From an uncultured Lachnospiraceae bacterium (lineage in GTDB: Bacteria > Bacillota > Clostridia > Lachnospirales > Lachnospiraceae), in the NCBI GenBank assembly GCA_944381635.1, contig CALWLY010000030.1, positions 1 through 37,126 on the forward strand: a DNA stretch of 37,126 bases. The letters are read 5' to 3'. The position numbers and the translations under genes were made by a program. This document shows positions 25,541 through 35,150 of this stretch, piece after piece (positions within the stretch are counted from its first letter, which is position 1; every line of letters begins with the position of its first letter). The notes under the pieces are model-generated. The model did no database searches. It saw nothing but the letters and a program-made list of their open reading frames with translations, and had not been told where the DNA came from.

Positions 25541-25564
25541 AAGTGTGCGCTGCAGCGCACACTT
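25541..25564. repeat. 24-bp perfect palindrome
   Basis: AAGTGTGCGCTG followed directly by its reverse complement (25541-25564), with no loop. It lies between repeat copy C and the GntR promoter, 15 bp before the -35. It could be a protein-binding site or a replication/cruciform relic. Confidence 0.7.
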
Positions 25565-25578
25565 TTGTACGAAATAGC

Positions 25579-25638
25579 TTGACAGGCAGAAGAAAAGGGA
25601 CTATTCTGAGTGTATCAATACAAATAGTACACTCAGAA
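25579..25638 (+). promoter_or_regulatory. gntR-ABC promoter with overlapping operator
   Basis: TTGACA (25579-25584), a 17-bp spacer, TATTCT (25602-25607). A perfect inverted repeat with 11-bp arms TTCTGAGTGTA (25604-25614) and TACACTCAGAA (25628-25638) overlaps the -10 and the start, so the YtrA-type regulator encoded next probably represses its own operon. Confidence 0.8.
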
Positions 25639-25671
25639 CAGTCTGAGATTTCTGAAAGTATGTGAGGTATT

Positions 25672-26037
25672 ATGATATTTATCGATTACAAAGACACAAG
25701 ACCTATTTATGAGCAGATTGCAGACAAATTCCAGAATCTGATATTAAAAGGCGTTTTAGAGCCAAATACCAAAATGCCTTCCGTGCGCAGTCTTGCCATG
25801 GAATTGTCCATTAACCCCAATACGATACAGAGAGCATACAGTGAACTGGAGCGGAGGGGATTTCTCTATACGGTGAAGGGAAGAGGAAATTTTGTGGCTT
25901 ACGACGACAGCCTGTTGGATTTTCGGAAAAAAGAATTGTTAGAAAGGATACGGGAACTGATAAAAGAGGCAAAGGAGCTTGGAATTTCGGAAAAAGAGCT
26001 GCTTTCAATTTTGGGAAACGAGGGGAATCATGATTGA
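25672..26037 (+). CDS. GntR-family regulator, YtrA type
   Basis: A 121-residue regulator: winged helix-turn-helix (about 10-75) with IYEQIADKFQNLILKGVLEPNTKMPSVRSLAMELSINPNTIQRAYSELERRGFLYTVKGRGNFV, then a short C-terminal helix rather than a large effector domain, the YtrA subfamily plan. Such proteins control ABC transporter operons, often in response to cell-envelope antibiotics. It starts at ATG behind a modest GTGAGGT site. The stop overlaps the ABC ATPase start by 8 bp, so it is co-translated with it. The dyad in the promoter is the probable operator. Confidence 0.9.
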   Translation: MIFIDYKDTRPIYEQIADKFQNLILKGVLEPNTKMPSVRSLAMELSINPNTIQRAYSELERRGFLYTVKGRGNFVAYDDSLLDFRKKELLERIRELIKEAKELGISEKELLSILGNEGNHD

Positions 26038-26935
26038 AGTAAGACATTTGAGCAAAAGTTTTGAGGGAATAAAAGCAGTAAGAAATGTAAGCGTGATCAT
26101 CAAAGAAGGTGCGGTATTTGGCCTGATCGGCACAAACGGCGCAGGGAAAAGCACTTTTCTTCGGATGATGACAGGAGTTCTCAAGCCGGATGAGGGTATC
26201 GTACTGGTAGACCGCATGCCTGTTTTCGACAATCTTTATGCAAAAGAGAGAATTTTCTTCATTGCGGATGAGCCATATTTTTTTACGGGAGCCTGTGCAA
26301 GAGACATGGAACGCTTTTACCGAACGGTTTTTCCGGAGTTTGACAGAGAAAGATTTTATCTTTATCTTTCCAATTTCGGAATTGAAAGCCGTCGCAGGAT
26401 CAGTACCTTTTCCAAAGGAACCAAAAAGCAGCTGGCCATTTTGCTGGGAATCTGTTCCGGCGCAAAGTATCTTTGCTGTGATGAGACGTTTGACGGTCTG
26501 GATCCGGTCATGCGTCAGGTTATAAAAAGCCTGTTTGCAAAAGAAATGGAAGAACGTGATTTTACGCCTGTGATCGCCTCTCACAATTTAAGAGAGCTGG
26601 AAGATATCTGCGATCATGTAGGGCTTCTTCACCAGGGGGGGATGATTCTCTCCAAAGATTTGGAAGATATGAAGTGCAGCATCCAGAAAGTTCAGACCGT
26701 TTTTTCCTCTCAGGCAAAGGAAAGGGAACTGCTAAGTCAGCTGGACATTGTGAAAGAGGAGAGAAGAGGAACCTTGCTGACTCTTACAGTCAGAGGGACG
26801 AGAGAGGAGACGGAAGAAAAATTCCGGCAGTCGGGAGCTCTGTTTTACGAGGTGCTGCCATTGTCACTGGAGGAAATCTTTATCAGCGAGACGGAGGTGA
26901 ACGGCTATGACGTTAAGAAACTTATCCTGGGCTGA
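26030..26935 (+). CDS. ABC transporter ATP-binding protein
   Basis: A 301-residue nucleotide-binding subunit. Walker A GTNGAGKS (34-41), signature FSKGTKK (127-133, non-canonical, similar to the LSKGM type of YtrB/BcrA ATPases), Walker B YLCCDETFDGLD (D151, E152), switch His in IASHNLREL. The C-terminal tail (about 220-301) is a small accessory domain. The ATG at 26030 follows GAGGGG. The 3' end overlaps the permease gene by 29 bp. It forms an exporter or sensor with the following large permease. The substrate is unknown; antibiotic peptide defence is suggested by the GntR partner. Confidence 0.9.
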   Translation: MIEVRHLSKSFEGIKAVRNVSVIIKEGAVFGLIGTNGAGKSTFLRMMTGVLKPDEGIVLVDRMPVFDNLYAKERIFFIADEPYFFTGACARDMERFYRTVFPEFDRERFYLYLSNFGIESRRRISTFSKGTKKQLAILLGICSGAKYLCCDETFDGLDPVMRQVIKSLFAKEMEERDFTPVIASHNLRELEDICDHVGLLHQGGMILSKDLEDMKCSIQKVQTVFSSQAKERELLSQLDIVKEERRGTLLTLTVRGTREETEEKFRQSGALFYEVLPLSLEEIFISETEVNGYDVKKLILG

Positions 26936-29075
26936 CTGGGTGGAAAATCTGAAGAGAAGAAACTGGACGGCTGTTTTGTGTATGGTTGCCTTTCTGCTTT
27001 CTGTGCCGGTTTATCAGGCAATGAAAATGACGGCGCTGATCAGAGAACAGCAGGTGTTGCCGGCAGCCTTTCAGGAAGCGGACTTTATAGTCTCTATTCA
27101 GAGAGAGTACATGATAAACATCAGCTTTTCCATGAATTTCTTTGTGCTCTCGGTTCTGTTTGGCCTGCTGTTTGCCATCCAGGGCTTCAGCTGGCTTTAC
27201 AGCAGAAAAAAGACGGATTTTTATATGAGTCTGCCGGTTTCCAATAAGAGACGGTTTCTTTTACTATATTTAAGCGGTGTCTTTTATTATATGGCAGGGT
27301 ATATCGCGGCGCTGCTGTTATCCTGGTTTCTGGGCTCTTTGCTGGGAGTGATGAGCTTAGAGGCCGTAGGATTTTCACTGATCGGGCTGGCAGCCAATAC
27401 CGTCCTGTTTCTGGCCATTTATCATACTGCGCTGTTTGCGGTATTCTTAGCGGGAAATATGAGGGGAGCTATTTTGGGCTGTCTGTTCTTTCTGTTTTAT
27501 GAAAAGGGCATACAGGTCATAAGCGAGGGATACCGGAATATTTATTTCAGGACTTATGTGGATCTGGGGGATCGCCATTCTTTTTTGCTGTCTCCGTTTT
27601 TTAACGGGCTGATGATGAATCAGTCGGTATCGCTTTTTAAAAATACGGATGCAGCCATCGATGCGTTTTCCTGTTTTGAGGGGATTTTCAAGCCGCTGCT
27701 GCTGCTTTTGGTATTTGTGGTTTTGTCTGCCGGACTCGTCTATCTGGCATGGCGCAAAAGACCCACGGAATCCTATGGACATGCCATCGCAGTGCGAGGG
27801 CTTCGCACACCTTTTAAGTTTTTTGTGCTGATTCCGGTATCGCTGTTTGCGGGCCTTTTGTGCGGTTACGCCTCCTCTGACAATCCGGGCTTTATTATTT
27901 TCGGGATTCTGTGCGGTATCCTGGGCGGACACTGTATTTTTCAGATCCTTTACGAAAGTGATCTGAGGGCTGCCTGGAAGAAAAAATGGCATATACCGGC
28001 AATTGCCGTTGTCTCACTTTCTGTTTTCGCCTCCTTCTATTTTGATCTGACAGGGTTTGACCGTTATGTGCCAAGTCTGGAGGAAGCGGAGAGTGTCTCC
28101 GTATCTCTTGCCTATGAAAACAGCACGCTTTTTCCCTGGTATGAGGACATTGGAGAAGATAGCATGACTTACAGTTCATCCAGGGAAAGAATGATTTCGC
28201 AGATGAATTCACCGGAGGAGGAAACCATACAGGCGGCAGGCAGGATGCTGACCTGGAATCACGAACATTATGAGGAATTGGAAGAAACTTCATCGGACAG
28301 ACCGATTTCAAACTGGGTGATCCGTTACCGGCTGAAAAACGGAAAAGAGATAAGCCGCACGATTGCAGTGGATAACAGTCAGGTGGAGGATGCCATAAGT
28401 GTGATTATGAATGACGAGCGTTTCCACAGAACCCGTTATCAGATTTATGCGCCGGAATTTGAAGAGCATCTGGATGAGATGGAATGTTTTTATTTCAATG
28501 GAACGGAAAGAAACTTTTATACCGGTGACAAAGATGAGCTTTTGAAAGTATATCAGGAAGAGTTTAAACAGTATGACTATTCGCTGTTAAAGGAAAAACA
28601 TCCTGTGGGAATTTTGAAATTTACCATTGCCTGCGGAAAAGAGATGGAAAATGAATACGAGTGGAATTTCCCCGTATATGACAGTTTTGCCGGCACACTT
28701 GCCCTTCTGGAAAAAGACGGCGCGGTGAAAAGAGAAGAGGTCGGAAACTTTTTAGAGACAGAAGAAATTGCATCCCTGTGGCTGATCAATTATGTCCGTG
28801 AGGGGGAAAACGGGGAGATACAGTGGCTGGAAGAGCCGGTTCGATTGCTGTTCACCGATAAAAAAGATATAGAAAGGATTCTTCCTGCGCTATATCCCGG
28901 CGAGCTGTATCATTCCGTGGACAGCGATTTGTGCAATCCCTATGATTTCTATTTTGATGTGGAAATCAATTATGAAAACGATGTGCTCAGAGAAAAGGAT
29001 ACGTCTGCTTACTTCGTAGTCTTTTGGGAAAAACTGCCGGAAGACATTCAAAAAAGAATGAAACCCTCTGATTGA
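26907..29075 (+). CDS. ABC transporter permease with large soluble C-terminal domain
   Basis: A 722-residue protein. The N-terminal half (about 20-380) has multiple membrane helices and the cytoplasmic motif SRKKTDFYMSLPVSNKRRF after the second, typical of YtrC/D-like permeases that pair with a YtrA/YtrB. The C-terminal half (about 385-722) is soluble, acidic and probably extracytoplasmic, resembling the DUF6449-type region found in such permeases. The start overlaps the ATPase gene by 29 bp with GGAGG upstream. Together with gntR and the ATPase it makes a three-gene operon. The role of the soluble domain is unknown. Confidence 0.85.
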   Translation: MTLRNLSWADWVENLKRRNWTAVLCMVAFLLSVPVYQAMKMTALIREQQVLPAAFQEADFIVSIQREYMINISFSMNFFVLSVLFGLLFAIQGFSWLYSRKKTDFYMSLPVSNKRRFLLLYLSGVFYYMAGYIAALLLSWFLGSLLGVMSLEAVGFSLIGLAANTVLFLAIYHTALFAVFLAGNMRGAILGCLFFLFYEKGIQVISEGYRNIYFRTYVDLGDRHSFLLSPFFNGLMMNQSVSLFKNTDAAIDAFSCFEGIFKPLLLLLVFVVLSAGLVYLAWRKRPTESYGHAIAVRGLRTPFKFFVLIPVSLFAGLLCGYASSDNPGFIIFGILCGILGGHCIFQILYESDLRAAWKKKWHIPAIAVVSLSVFASFYFDLTGFDRYVPSLEEAESVSVSLAYENSTLFPWYEDIGEDSMTYSSSRERMISQMNSPEEETIQAAGRMLTWNHEHYEELEETSSDRPISNWVIRYRLKNGKEISRTIAVDNSQVEDAISVIMNDERFHRTRYQIYAPEFEEHLDEMECFYFNGTERNFYTGDKDELLKVYQEEFKQYDYSLLKEKHPVGILKFTIACGKEMENEYEWNFPVYDSFAGTLALLEKDGAVKREEVGNFLETEEIASLWLINYVREGENGEIQWLEEPVRLLFTDKKDIERILPALYPGELYHSVDSDLCNPYDFYFDVEINYENDVLREKDTSAYFVVFWEKLPEDIQKRMKPSD

Positions 29076-29090
29076 GTATAAACTTTTTGA

Positions 29091-30551
<1,461 letters not shown>

Positions 30552-30612
30552 GGAAGCGGAAAACAGGGCCCGATGGGGCAGAAAATAGAAGAAAAAGGAT
30601 GTCTGGAAAACA

Positions 30613-30678
30613 GGTCTTTTTCTGTCACGAAAGTTTGACAGAAGGGAAAAGACCCGGGGGATTCAGAGGTCCTTTTTT
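30613..30678 (+). terminator. terminator region after enolase 2
   Basis: GGTCTTTTTCTGTCA (30613-30627) and TGACAGAAGGGAAAAGACC (30636-30654) form a long interrupted hairpin; GACC (30651-30654) can alternatively pair with GGTC (30668-30671), followed by CTTTTTTCTTT. Confidence 0.6.
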
Positions 30679-30805
30679 CTTTGTGTGGAAAACAAATTTT
30701 CCGAAAGAGGAGGAAAGCCGATAAATTTTATAGTGTGATTATCTGTTCTTTTTTTTGCACAATTGCATATGATTTGGCAGAAGAGCCGCAGAAAGGAAAG
30801 AGTGA

Positions 30806-30862
30806 AAAAAACCTTATTTTACGGGAAAATCGGCAATATTTCCGCTGAAGAACAAGGTTTTT
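30806..30862 (+). other. nested hairpin in opp upstream region
   Basis: AAAAACCTT (30806-30814) pairs with AAGGTTTTT (30854-30862), enclosing GGGAAAAT/ATATTTCC. It is followed by GTCG, not a long T-tract. The whole 30552-31045 stretch holds no gene; it contains the enolase terminator, this structure, the opp promoter and the opp leader hairpin. Confidence 0.4.
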
Positions 30863-30920
30863 GTCGAAATAGCGAATTATGCTTGTAAATTTCTAAAAGA
30901 GTATTTTGTTAAAGTTGTAG

Positions 30921-30949
30921 TTGACTAAAGTATAAAAATGTGATAAATT
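30921..30949 (+). promoter_or_regulatory. promoter of the opp operon
   Basis: TTGACT (30921-30926), a 17-bp spacer, TAAATT (30944-30949), predicting a start near 30956 and a leader of about 90 nt. Confidence 0.7.
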
Positions 30950-30997
30950 AACTGTATTTCCGGGGAGAACAAATGACTTTCCACTGGAAAATACAAA

Positions 30998-31020
30998 CCG
31001 CGTCATATACGCGGCTTTTT
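30998..31020 (+). terminator. terminator-like hairpin in opp leader
   Basis: CCGCGT (30998-31003), loop CATAT, ACGCGG (31009-31014), then CTTTTT. It lies between the opp promoter and the oppB RBS, so it may attenuate the operon. A competing upstream pair, TATTTCC / GGAAAATA (about 30954-30993), is possible. Confidence 0.55.
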
Positions 31021-31045
31021 ACAGAAAGAAAAGGAGTGAAAGTGA

Positions 31046-31957
31046 TTGGGAAAATATGTAGTAAAAAGAATTTTTCTGGCAGTCGTTACGATGTTTATCG
31101 TATGTGCGATTACATTCTTTGCTATGAATGCCATTCCCGGAGGCCCGTTTGACGGAGAAAAAGCAGTGTCCCCGGAGGTTAAGGCGGCACTGGAGCAGAG
31201 ATATAATCTGGATAAGCCGGTACCGGAACAGTTTGTACTGTATCTGAAAAATATTTTACATGGTGATTTTGGTATTTCTCTGAAGACGGGAAGAGATATT
31301 AAGACAACGATTTTTGAATCTTTTTCCATTTCAGCTAAACTCGGCGGTATGGCCGTAGTGGTAGCTCTGATATTGGGATTGTTCTTCGGAAGTATTGCAG
31401 CATTGACAAGAAATAAACTTCCGGACAGACTGATCGTATTTTTCTCCACGCTGTTTGCGTCGCTGCCAAGCTTTGTGTTTGCAACCCTTTTGCTGATGGT
31501 GTTCTGTGTACAGCTGGGGTGGGTACCGGTCTGGTCGGTAGATAATCAGAATTATGTACTGCCTGTCATAGCTCTTGCAGCCTACCCGATGGCATACATT
31601 ACACGTCTTACCAAAACAAGTATGTTGGATGCGCTGGGGCAGGATTATGTAAGAACAGCAAGAGCAAAAGGCGTAGCTCAGTGGAAGGTTATTTTTAAAC
31701 ATACCTTGAGAAATGCCCTGATTCCGGTAATTACATACGTAGGTCCGATGACGGCATCCATTCTGACAGGTTCTCTGGTAGTGGAAAAAATTTTTACCAT
31801 CGGAGGTCTGGGCGCAAAGTTTGTCGATGGTATTACGAACAGAGACTATACGCTTATTATGGGTACCACCATTTTCCTGGCAGTTCTCATGATCAGCGTA
31901 AACCTGATAACGGATATCGTGTACAAGATTGTAGACCCGAGAATTAAACTGGATTAA
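31046..31957 (+). CDS. oppB: oligopeptide ABC transporter permease OppB
   Basis: A 303-residue inner-membrane permease with six helices, an N-terminal helix (VKRIFLAVVTMFIVCAITFFAM), and the periplasmic-type loop with NLDKPVPEQFVLYLKNILHGDFG. The cytoplasmic EAA motif is DYVRTARAKGVAQWKVIFKHTLRNALIP, the site contacting the ATPases. It starts at TTG, 9 nt after AAGGAG; a nearby GTG is out of frame. First gene of the oppBCDF-A operon for uptake of peptides. Confidence 0.93.
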   Translation: MGKYVVKRIFLAVVTMFIVCAITFFAMNAIPGGPFDGEKAVSPEVKAALEQRYNLDKPVPEQFVLYLKNILHGDFGISLKTGRDIKTTIFESFSISAKLGGMAVVVALILGLFFGSIAALTRNKLPDRLIVFFSTLFASLPSFVFATLLLMVFCVQLGWVPVWSVDNQNYVLPVIALAAYPMAYITRLTKTSMLDALGQDYVRTARAKGVAQWKVIFKHTLRNALIPVITYVGPMTASILTGSLVVEKIFTIGGLGAKFVDGITNRDYTLIMGTTIFLAVLMISVNLITDIVYKIVDPRIKLD

Positions 31958-31973
31958 GACGGAGGCATACGGA

Positions 31974-33056
31974 ATGGATAACATGAATAAAGATATCAAC
32001 AGCATGCCTAAGAAGTCACTTTTCAGCATGCAGATTGATTTGAAAAAATTTGAAAAAGCTACAGACGAGGAAAAGAAACAGCAGGATGTTATGAGCGAAT
32101 CCGTTTCCTTTTTTAAAGACGGAATGCGCAAACTTTCCAGAAATCCTCTTGCAATGGGAAGTCTTGTGGTGCTGATTCTTATTATAGCCGCGATCTTTAT
32201 CGTGCCTCATGTAGTGCCCTACTCCTACTCACAGATCATAACAGTAAACGGAAAGCGTGACAAATCCGCTGCCAATATGGCGCCGTTTGAGTATTCCGAT
32301 CTGGAACAGGAATACATGGCAGAGGGCGGAAAAGTATTCCCTCATATTATGGGAACAGATGAAATGGGACGCGACTATTTCGTACGTGTTGTTTACGGTA
32401 CGAGAGTGTCCTTAAGCGTAGGTTTCTTTGCGGCGATGATCGTATTGATCATTGGTGTTCTATACGGCAGTATATCGGGTTATTTCGGCGGAAAAGTCGA
32501 CTTGGTTATGATGCGTATTGTAGATATCATATATTCCCTGCCGGATATGCTTATGGTTGTGCTTTTATCCGTGGTACTGCGTGAAATTCTGAATGTGGAT
32601 TCCATCCCCATGCTTCAGAAGATCGGTACGAATATGATCTCTCTTTTCATCGTATTCGGACTTCTCTACTGGACCGGTATGGCAAGACTTGTCCGCGGTC
32701 AGATTTTGACAATCAAGCAGAATGAATATGTGCTGGCTGCAAAGGTCAGCGGAGCAAAATCAGGAAGAATTATCCGTAAACACATACTTCCCAACTGTGT
32801 CAGCGTTATCATTATCTCCGCTGCACTGCAGATTCCTTCCGCTATCTTTACAGAATCCTTCTTAAGCTTCATCGGTATGGGCGTGCAGGCACCGATGCCT
32901 TCCCTTGGTTCCCTTGCCAATGCAGCGAGAGCAGGTATCAGCGTATATCCCTATAAGCTGGTTTTCCCGGCAGTTATGATCTGTCTGATCACTCTGGCGT
33001 TCAATCTTCTTGGCGATGGACTCAGAGATGCATTTGACCCGAAATTAAGGAGGTAA
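31974..33056 (+). CDS. oppC: oligopeptide ABC transporter permease OppC
   Basis: A 360-residue permease, longer than the usual 300 because of a charged N-terminal cytoplasmic stretch (about 1-55, MQIDLKKFEKATDEEKKQQD) and an extended loop after the first helix. Motifs: HIMGTDEMGRDYFVRVVYGTRVSLSVG and the EAA loop EYVLAAKVSGAKSGRIIRKHILPN, ending LAFNLLGDGLRDAFDPKLRR as is standard. It lies 16 bp after oppB. Confidence 0.93.
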   Translation: MDNMNKDINSMPKKSLFSMQIDLKKFEKATDEEKKQQDVMSESVSFFKDGMRKLSRNPLAMGSLVVLILIIAAIFIVPHVVPYSYSQIITVNGKRDKSAANMAPFEYSDLEQEYMAEGGKVFPHIMGTDEMGRDYFVRVVYGTRVSLSVGFFAAMIVLIIGVLYGSISGYFGGKVDLVMMRIVDIIYSLPDMLMVVLLSVVLREILNVDSIPMLQKIGTNMISLFIVFGLLYWTGMARLVRGQILTIKQNEYVLAAKVSGAKSGRIIRKHILPNCVSVIIISAALQIPSAIFTESFLSFIGMGVQAPMPSLGSLANAARAGISVYPYKLVFPAVMICLITLAFNLLGDGLRDAFDPKLRR

Positions 33057-33060
33057 GATT

Positions 33061-34068
33061 ATGAGCGAAACAATTCTTTCAGTCAAAAATTTGCATACCT
33101 CCTTTACAACCGATAAAGGCGAGGTATTGGCTGTCAACGGTGTGAATTTCAACCTTGATAAAGGTAAAATTCTTGGCATCGTAGGCGAATCCGGATCCGG
33201 AAAATCCGTGACTGCATATTCTATCCTGCAGATTCTGGAGAAAAACGGACGGATTACAGAAGGACAGATTCTCTATAAAGGAGAAGACATTACAAAATAT
33301 ACAGAAAAACAGCTCCGTTCTTTTCGCGGAAAATGCTGTTCTATCATATTTCAGGATCCCATGACCAGCTTAAATCCGGTATTTACAGTTGGAAATCAGC
33401 TAAAAGAAGCTATTGAGCTTCACACCGGAAGAAAGGGCAAAGATGCGGAAGCCAGAGCGGTGGAGATGCTGAATCTGGTTGGTGTCAACGAGCCTGAAAA
33501 GAGGGTAAAGCAGTATCCTTATGAACTTTCCGGCGGTATGAGACAGCGTGTTATGATTGCTATGGCGCTGGCCTGTGAACCGGATATCCTGATAGCAGAT
33601 GAGCCTACAACAGCGCTGGATGTTACCATCCAGGCACAGATTCTGGAACTGATGCAGGAACTGCAGAAAAAACTGGGAATGGCTATTATCATGGTAACCC
33701 ATGACCTTGGCGTTATCGCAGATATGTGCGATGAGATTATTGTTATGTACGGCGGACGTGTATGTGAACGCGGAACTGCAGAAGATATTTTCTATCGTCC
33801 CGCGCATGAATATACAAAAGGACTTTTGCAGTCAATTCCCAATGTGGATACCATTGGTGAAAAACTCAAGCCGATTCCGGGAACACCGATCAATCTGCTT
33901 AACATGCCGAAAGGATGTGCTTTTTGCCCCCGCTGTGAAAATGCCATGAAAATCTGCATCGAACAGGTTCCGCCTGAAATGCAGATGCCTGATGGACATT
34001 TCGCATCATGCTGGCTGAATGTGAAGGCTGAAATGGAAGCTCAACAAGGAGGCGGAAAGAATGAGTAA
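33061..34068 (+). CDS. oppD: oligopeptide ABC transporter ATPase OppD
   Basis: A 335-residue ATPase. Walker A GESGSGKS, signature LSGGMRQRV, Walker [13 protein letters not shown]. The C-terminal oligopeptide/dipeptide extension contains a cysteine cluster ([15 protein letters not shown], then ASCW), as in DppD/OppD proteins that can carry an Fe-S cluster. It lies 4 bp after oppC and overlaps oppF by 8 bp. Confidence 0.94.
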   Translation: MSETILSVKNLHTSFTTDKGEVLAVNGVNFNLDKGKILGIVGESGSGKSVTAYSILQILEKNGRITEGQILYKGEDITKYTEKQLRSFRGKCCSIIFQDPMTSLNPVFTVGNQLKEAIELHTGRKGKDAEARAVEMLNLVGVNEPEKRVKQYPYELSGGMRQRVMIAMALACEPDILIADEPTTALDVTIQAQILELMQELQKKLGMAIIMVTHDLGVIADMCDEIIVMYGGRVCERGTAEDIFYRPAHEYTKGLLQSIPNVDTIGEKLKPIPGTPINLLNMPKGCAFCPRCENAMKICIEQVPPEMQMPDGHFASCWLNVKAEMEAQQGGGKNE

Positions 34069-35041
34069 GGAAATTATAACAAACAATGCCCCTTTGCTGG
34101 AGGTAAAAGATTTAAAACAGTATTTCCCTATTAAAACGGGACTGTTTCAGAAGACTCCGCTAAAAGCGGTGGATGGTGTGTCATTTTCCATCAATCCGGG
34201 GGAAACCCTGGGACTGGTAGGAGAATCCGGCTGCGGAAAGACTACCGTAGGCAGATCCATCCTGCGTCTGTATAACCCGACAGGGGGAGAGGTATTCTTC
34301 AAGGGAGAAAAGGTGGATGCAAAAAGCATCGGACATATGCGTAAAGAAATGCAGATGGTATTCCAGGATCCCTATTCATCCTTAAACCCGAGAATGACGG
34401 TTGAGGATATTATCGGAGAACCTCTTGATGTGCATAAACTTTATCAGAACAAGAAAGAAAGACGTGAAAAGATCCTCGACCTGATGGAACTGGTAGGGCT
34501 TAATGCAGAACATGCCACACGCTATGCACATGAATTTTCAGGTGGACAGAGACAGCGTATCGGTATTGCCAGAGCGCTGGCAACCAATCCTAAATTTATC
34601 GTGTGTGACGAGGCGGTAAGTGCACTGGATGTTTCCATTCAGGCACAGGTTGTCAATATGTTTGAAGAACTTCAGGAAAAACTGGGCGTAGCATATCTGT
34701 TTATCGCTCATGACCTTCTTGTCGTACATCATATTTCTGACCGCATTGCGGTTATGTATCTGGGACGTGTAGTGGAAATTGCTGATGCAGATGAGCTCAA
34801 CAATAATCCGGTACATCCTTACACACAGTCACTGTTGAGTGCGGTTCCCTATCCGGATCCGATCAAAGCAAAACAGAGACAGAGAATCGTTCTCGAGGGC
34901 GATGTACCAAGCCCTCTGCACATGCCGGAAGGATGTGCATTCCGTACCCGCTGCAGATACGCAACGGAAAGATGCGCAAAAGAATGCCCTAGCTTGACCG
35001 ACAGAGGAAACGGACATCAGGTAGCATGCTGGAACAAATAG
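34061..35041 (+). CDS. oppF: oligopeptide ABC transporter ATPase OppF
   Basis: A 326-residue ATPase pairing with OppD. Walker A GESGCGKT, signature [15 protein letters not shown], Walker [13 protein letters not shown]. The C-terminal extension carries the cysteines [18 protein letters not shown]. The start overlaps oppD (ATG within GGCGGAAAGAATGAG). A 109-bp gap to oppA shows no strong terminator, so oppA is probably co-transcribed. Confidence 0.94.
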   Translation: MSKEIITNNAPLLEVKDLKQYFPIKTGLFQKTPLKAVDGVSFSINPGETLGLVGESGCGKTTVGRSILRLYNPTGGEVFFKGEKVDAKSIGHMRKEMQMVFQDPYSSLNPRMTVEDIIGEPLDVHKLYQNKKERREKILDLMELVGLNAEHATRYAHEFSGGQRQRIGIARALATNPKFIVCDEAVSALDVSIQAQVVNMFEELQEKLGVAYLFIAHDLLVVHHISDRIAVMYLGRVVEIADADELNNNPVHPYTQSLLSAVPYPDPIKAKQRQRIVLEGDVPSPLHMPEGCAFRTRCRYATERCAKECPSLTDRGNGHQVACWNK

Positions 35042-35150
35042 ACCGGCATTGGCTATCCGTAACATTGTGTTGGTTTACAACGATCTTTTTTCCTGTTTTC
35101 CGTAAGAAATGAGATCTTGTATAAATTTTATCCAAAGGGAGGAAATGATT

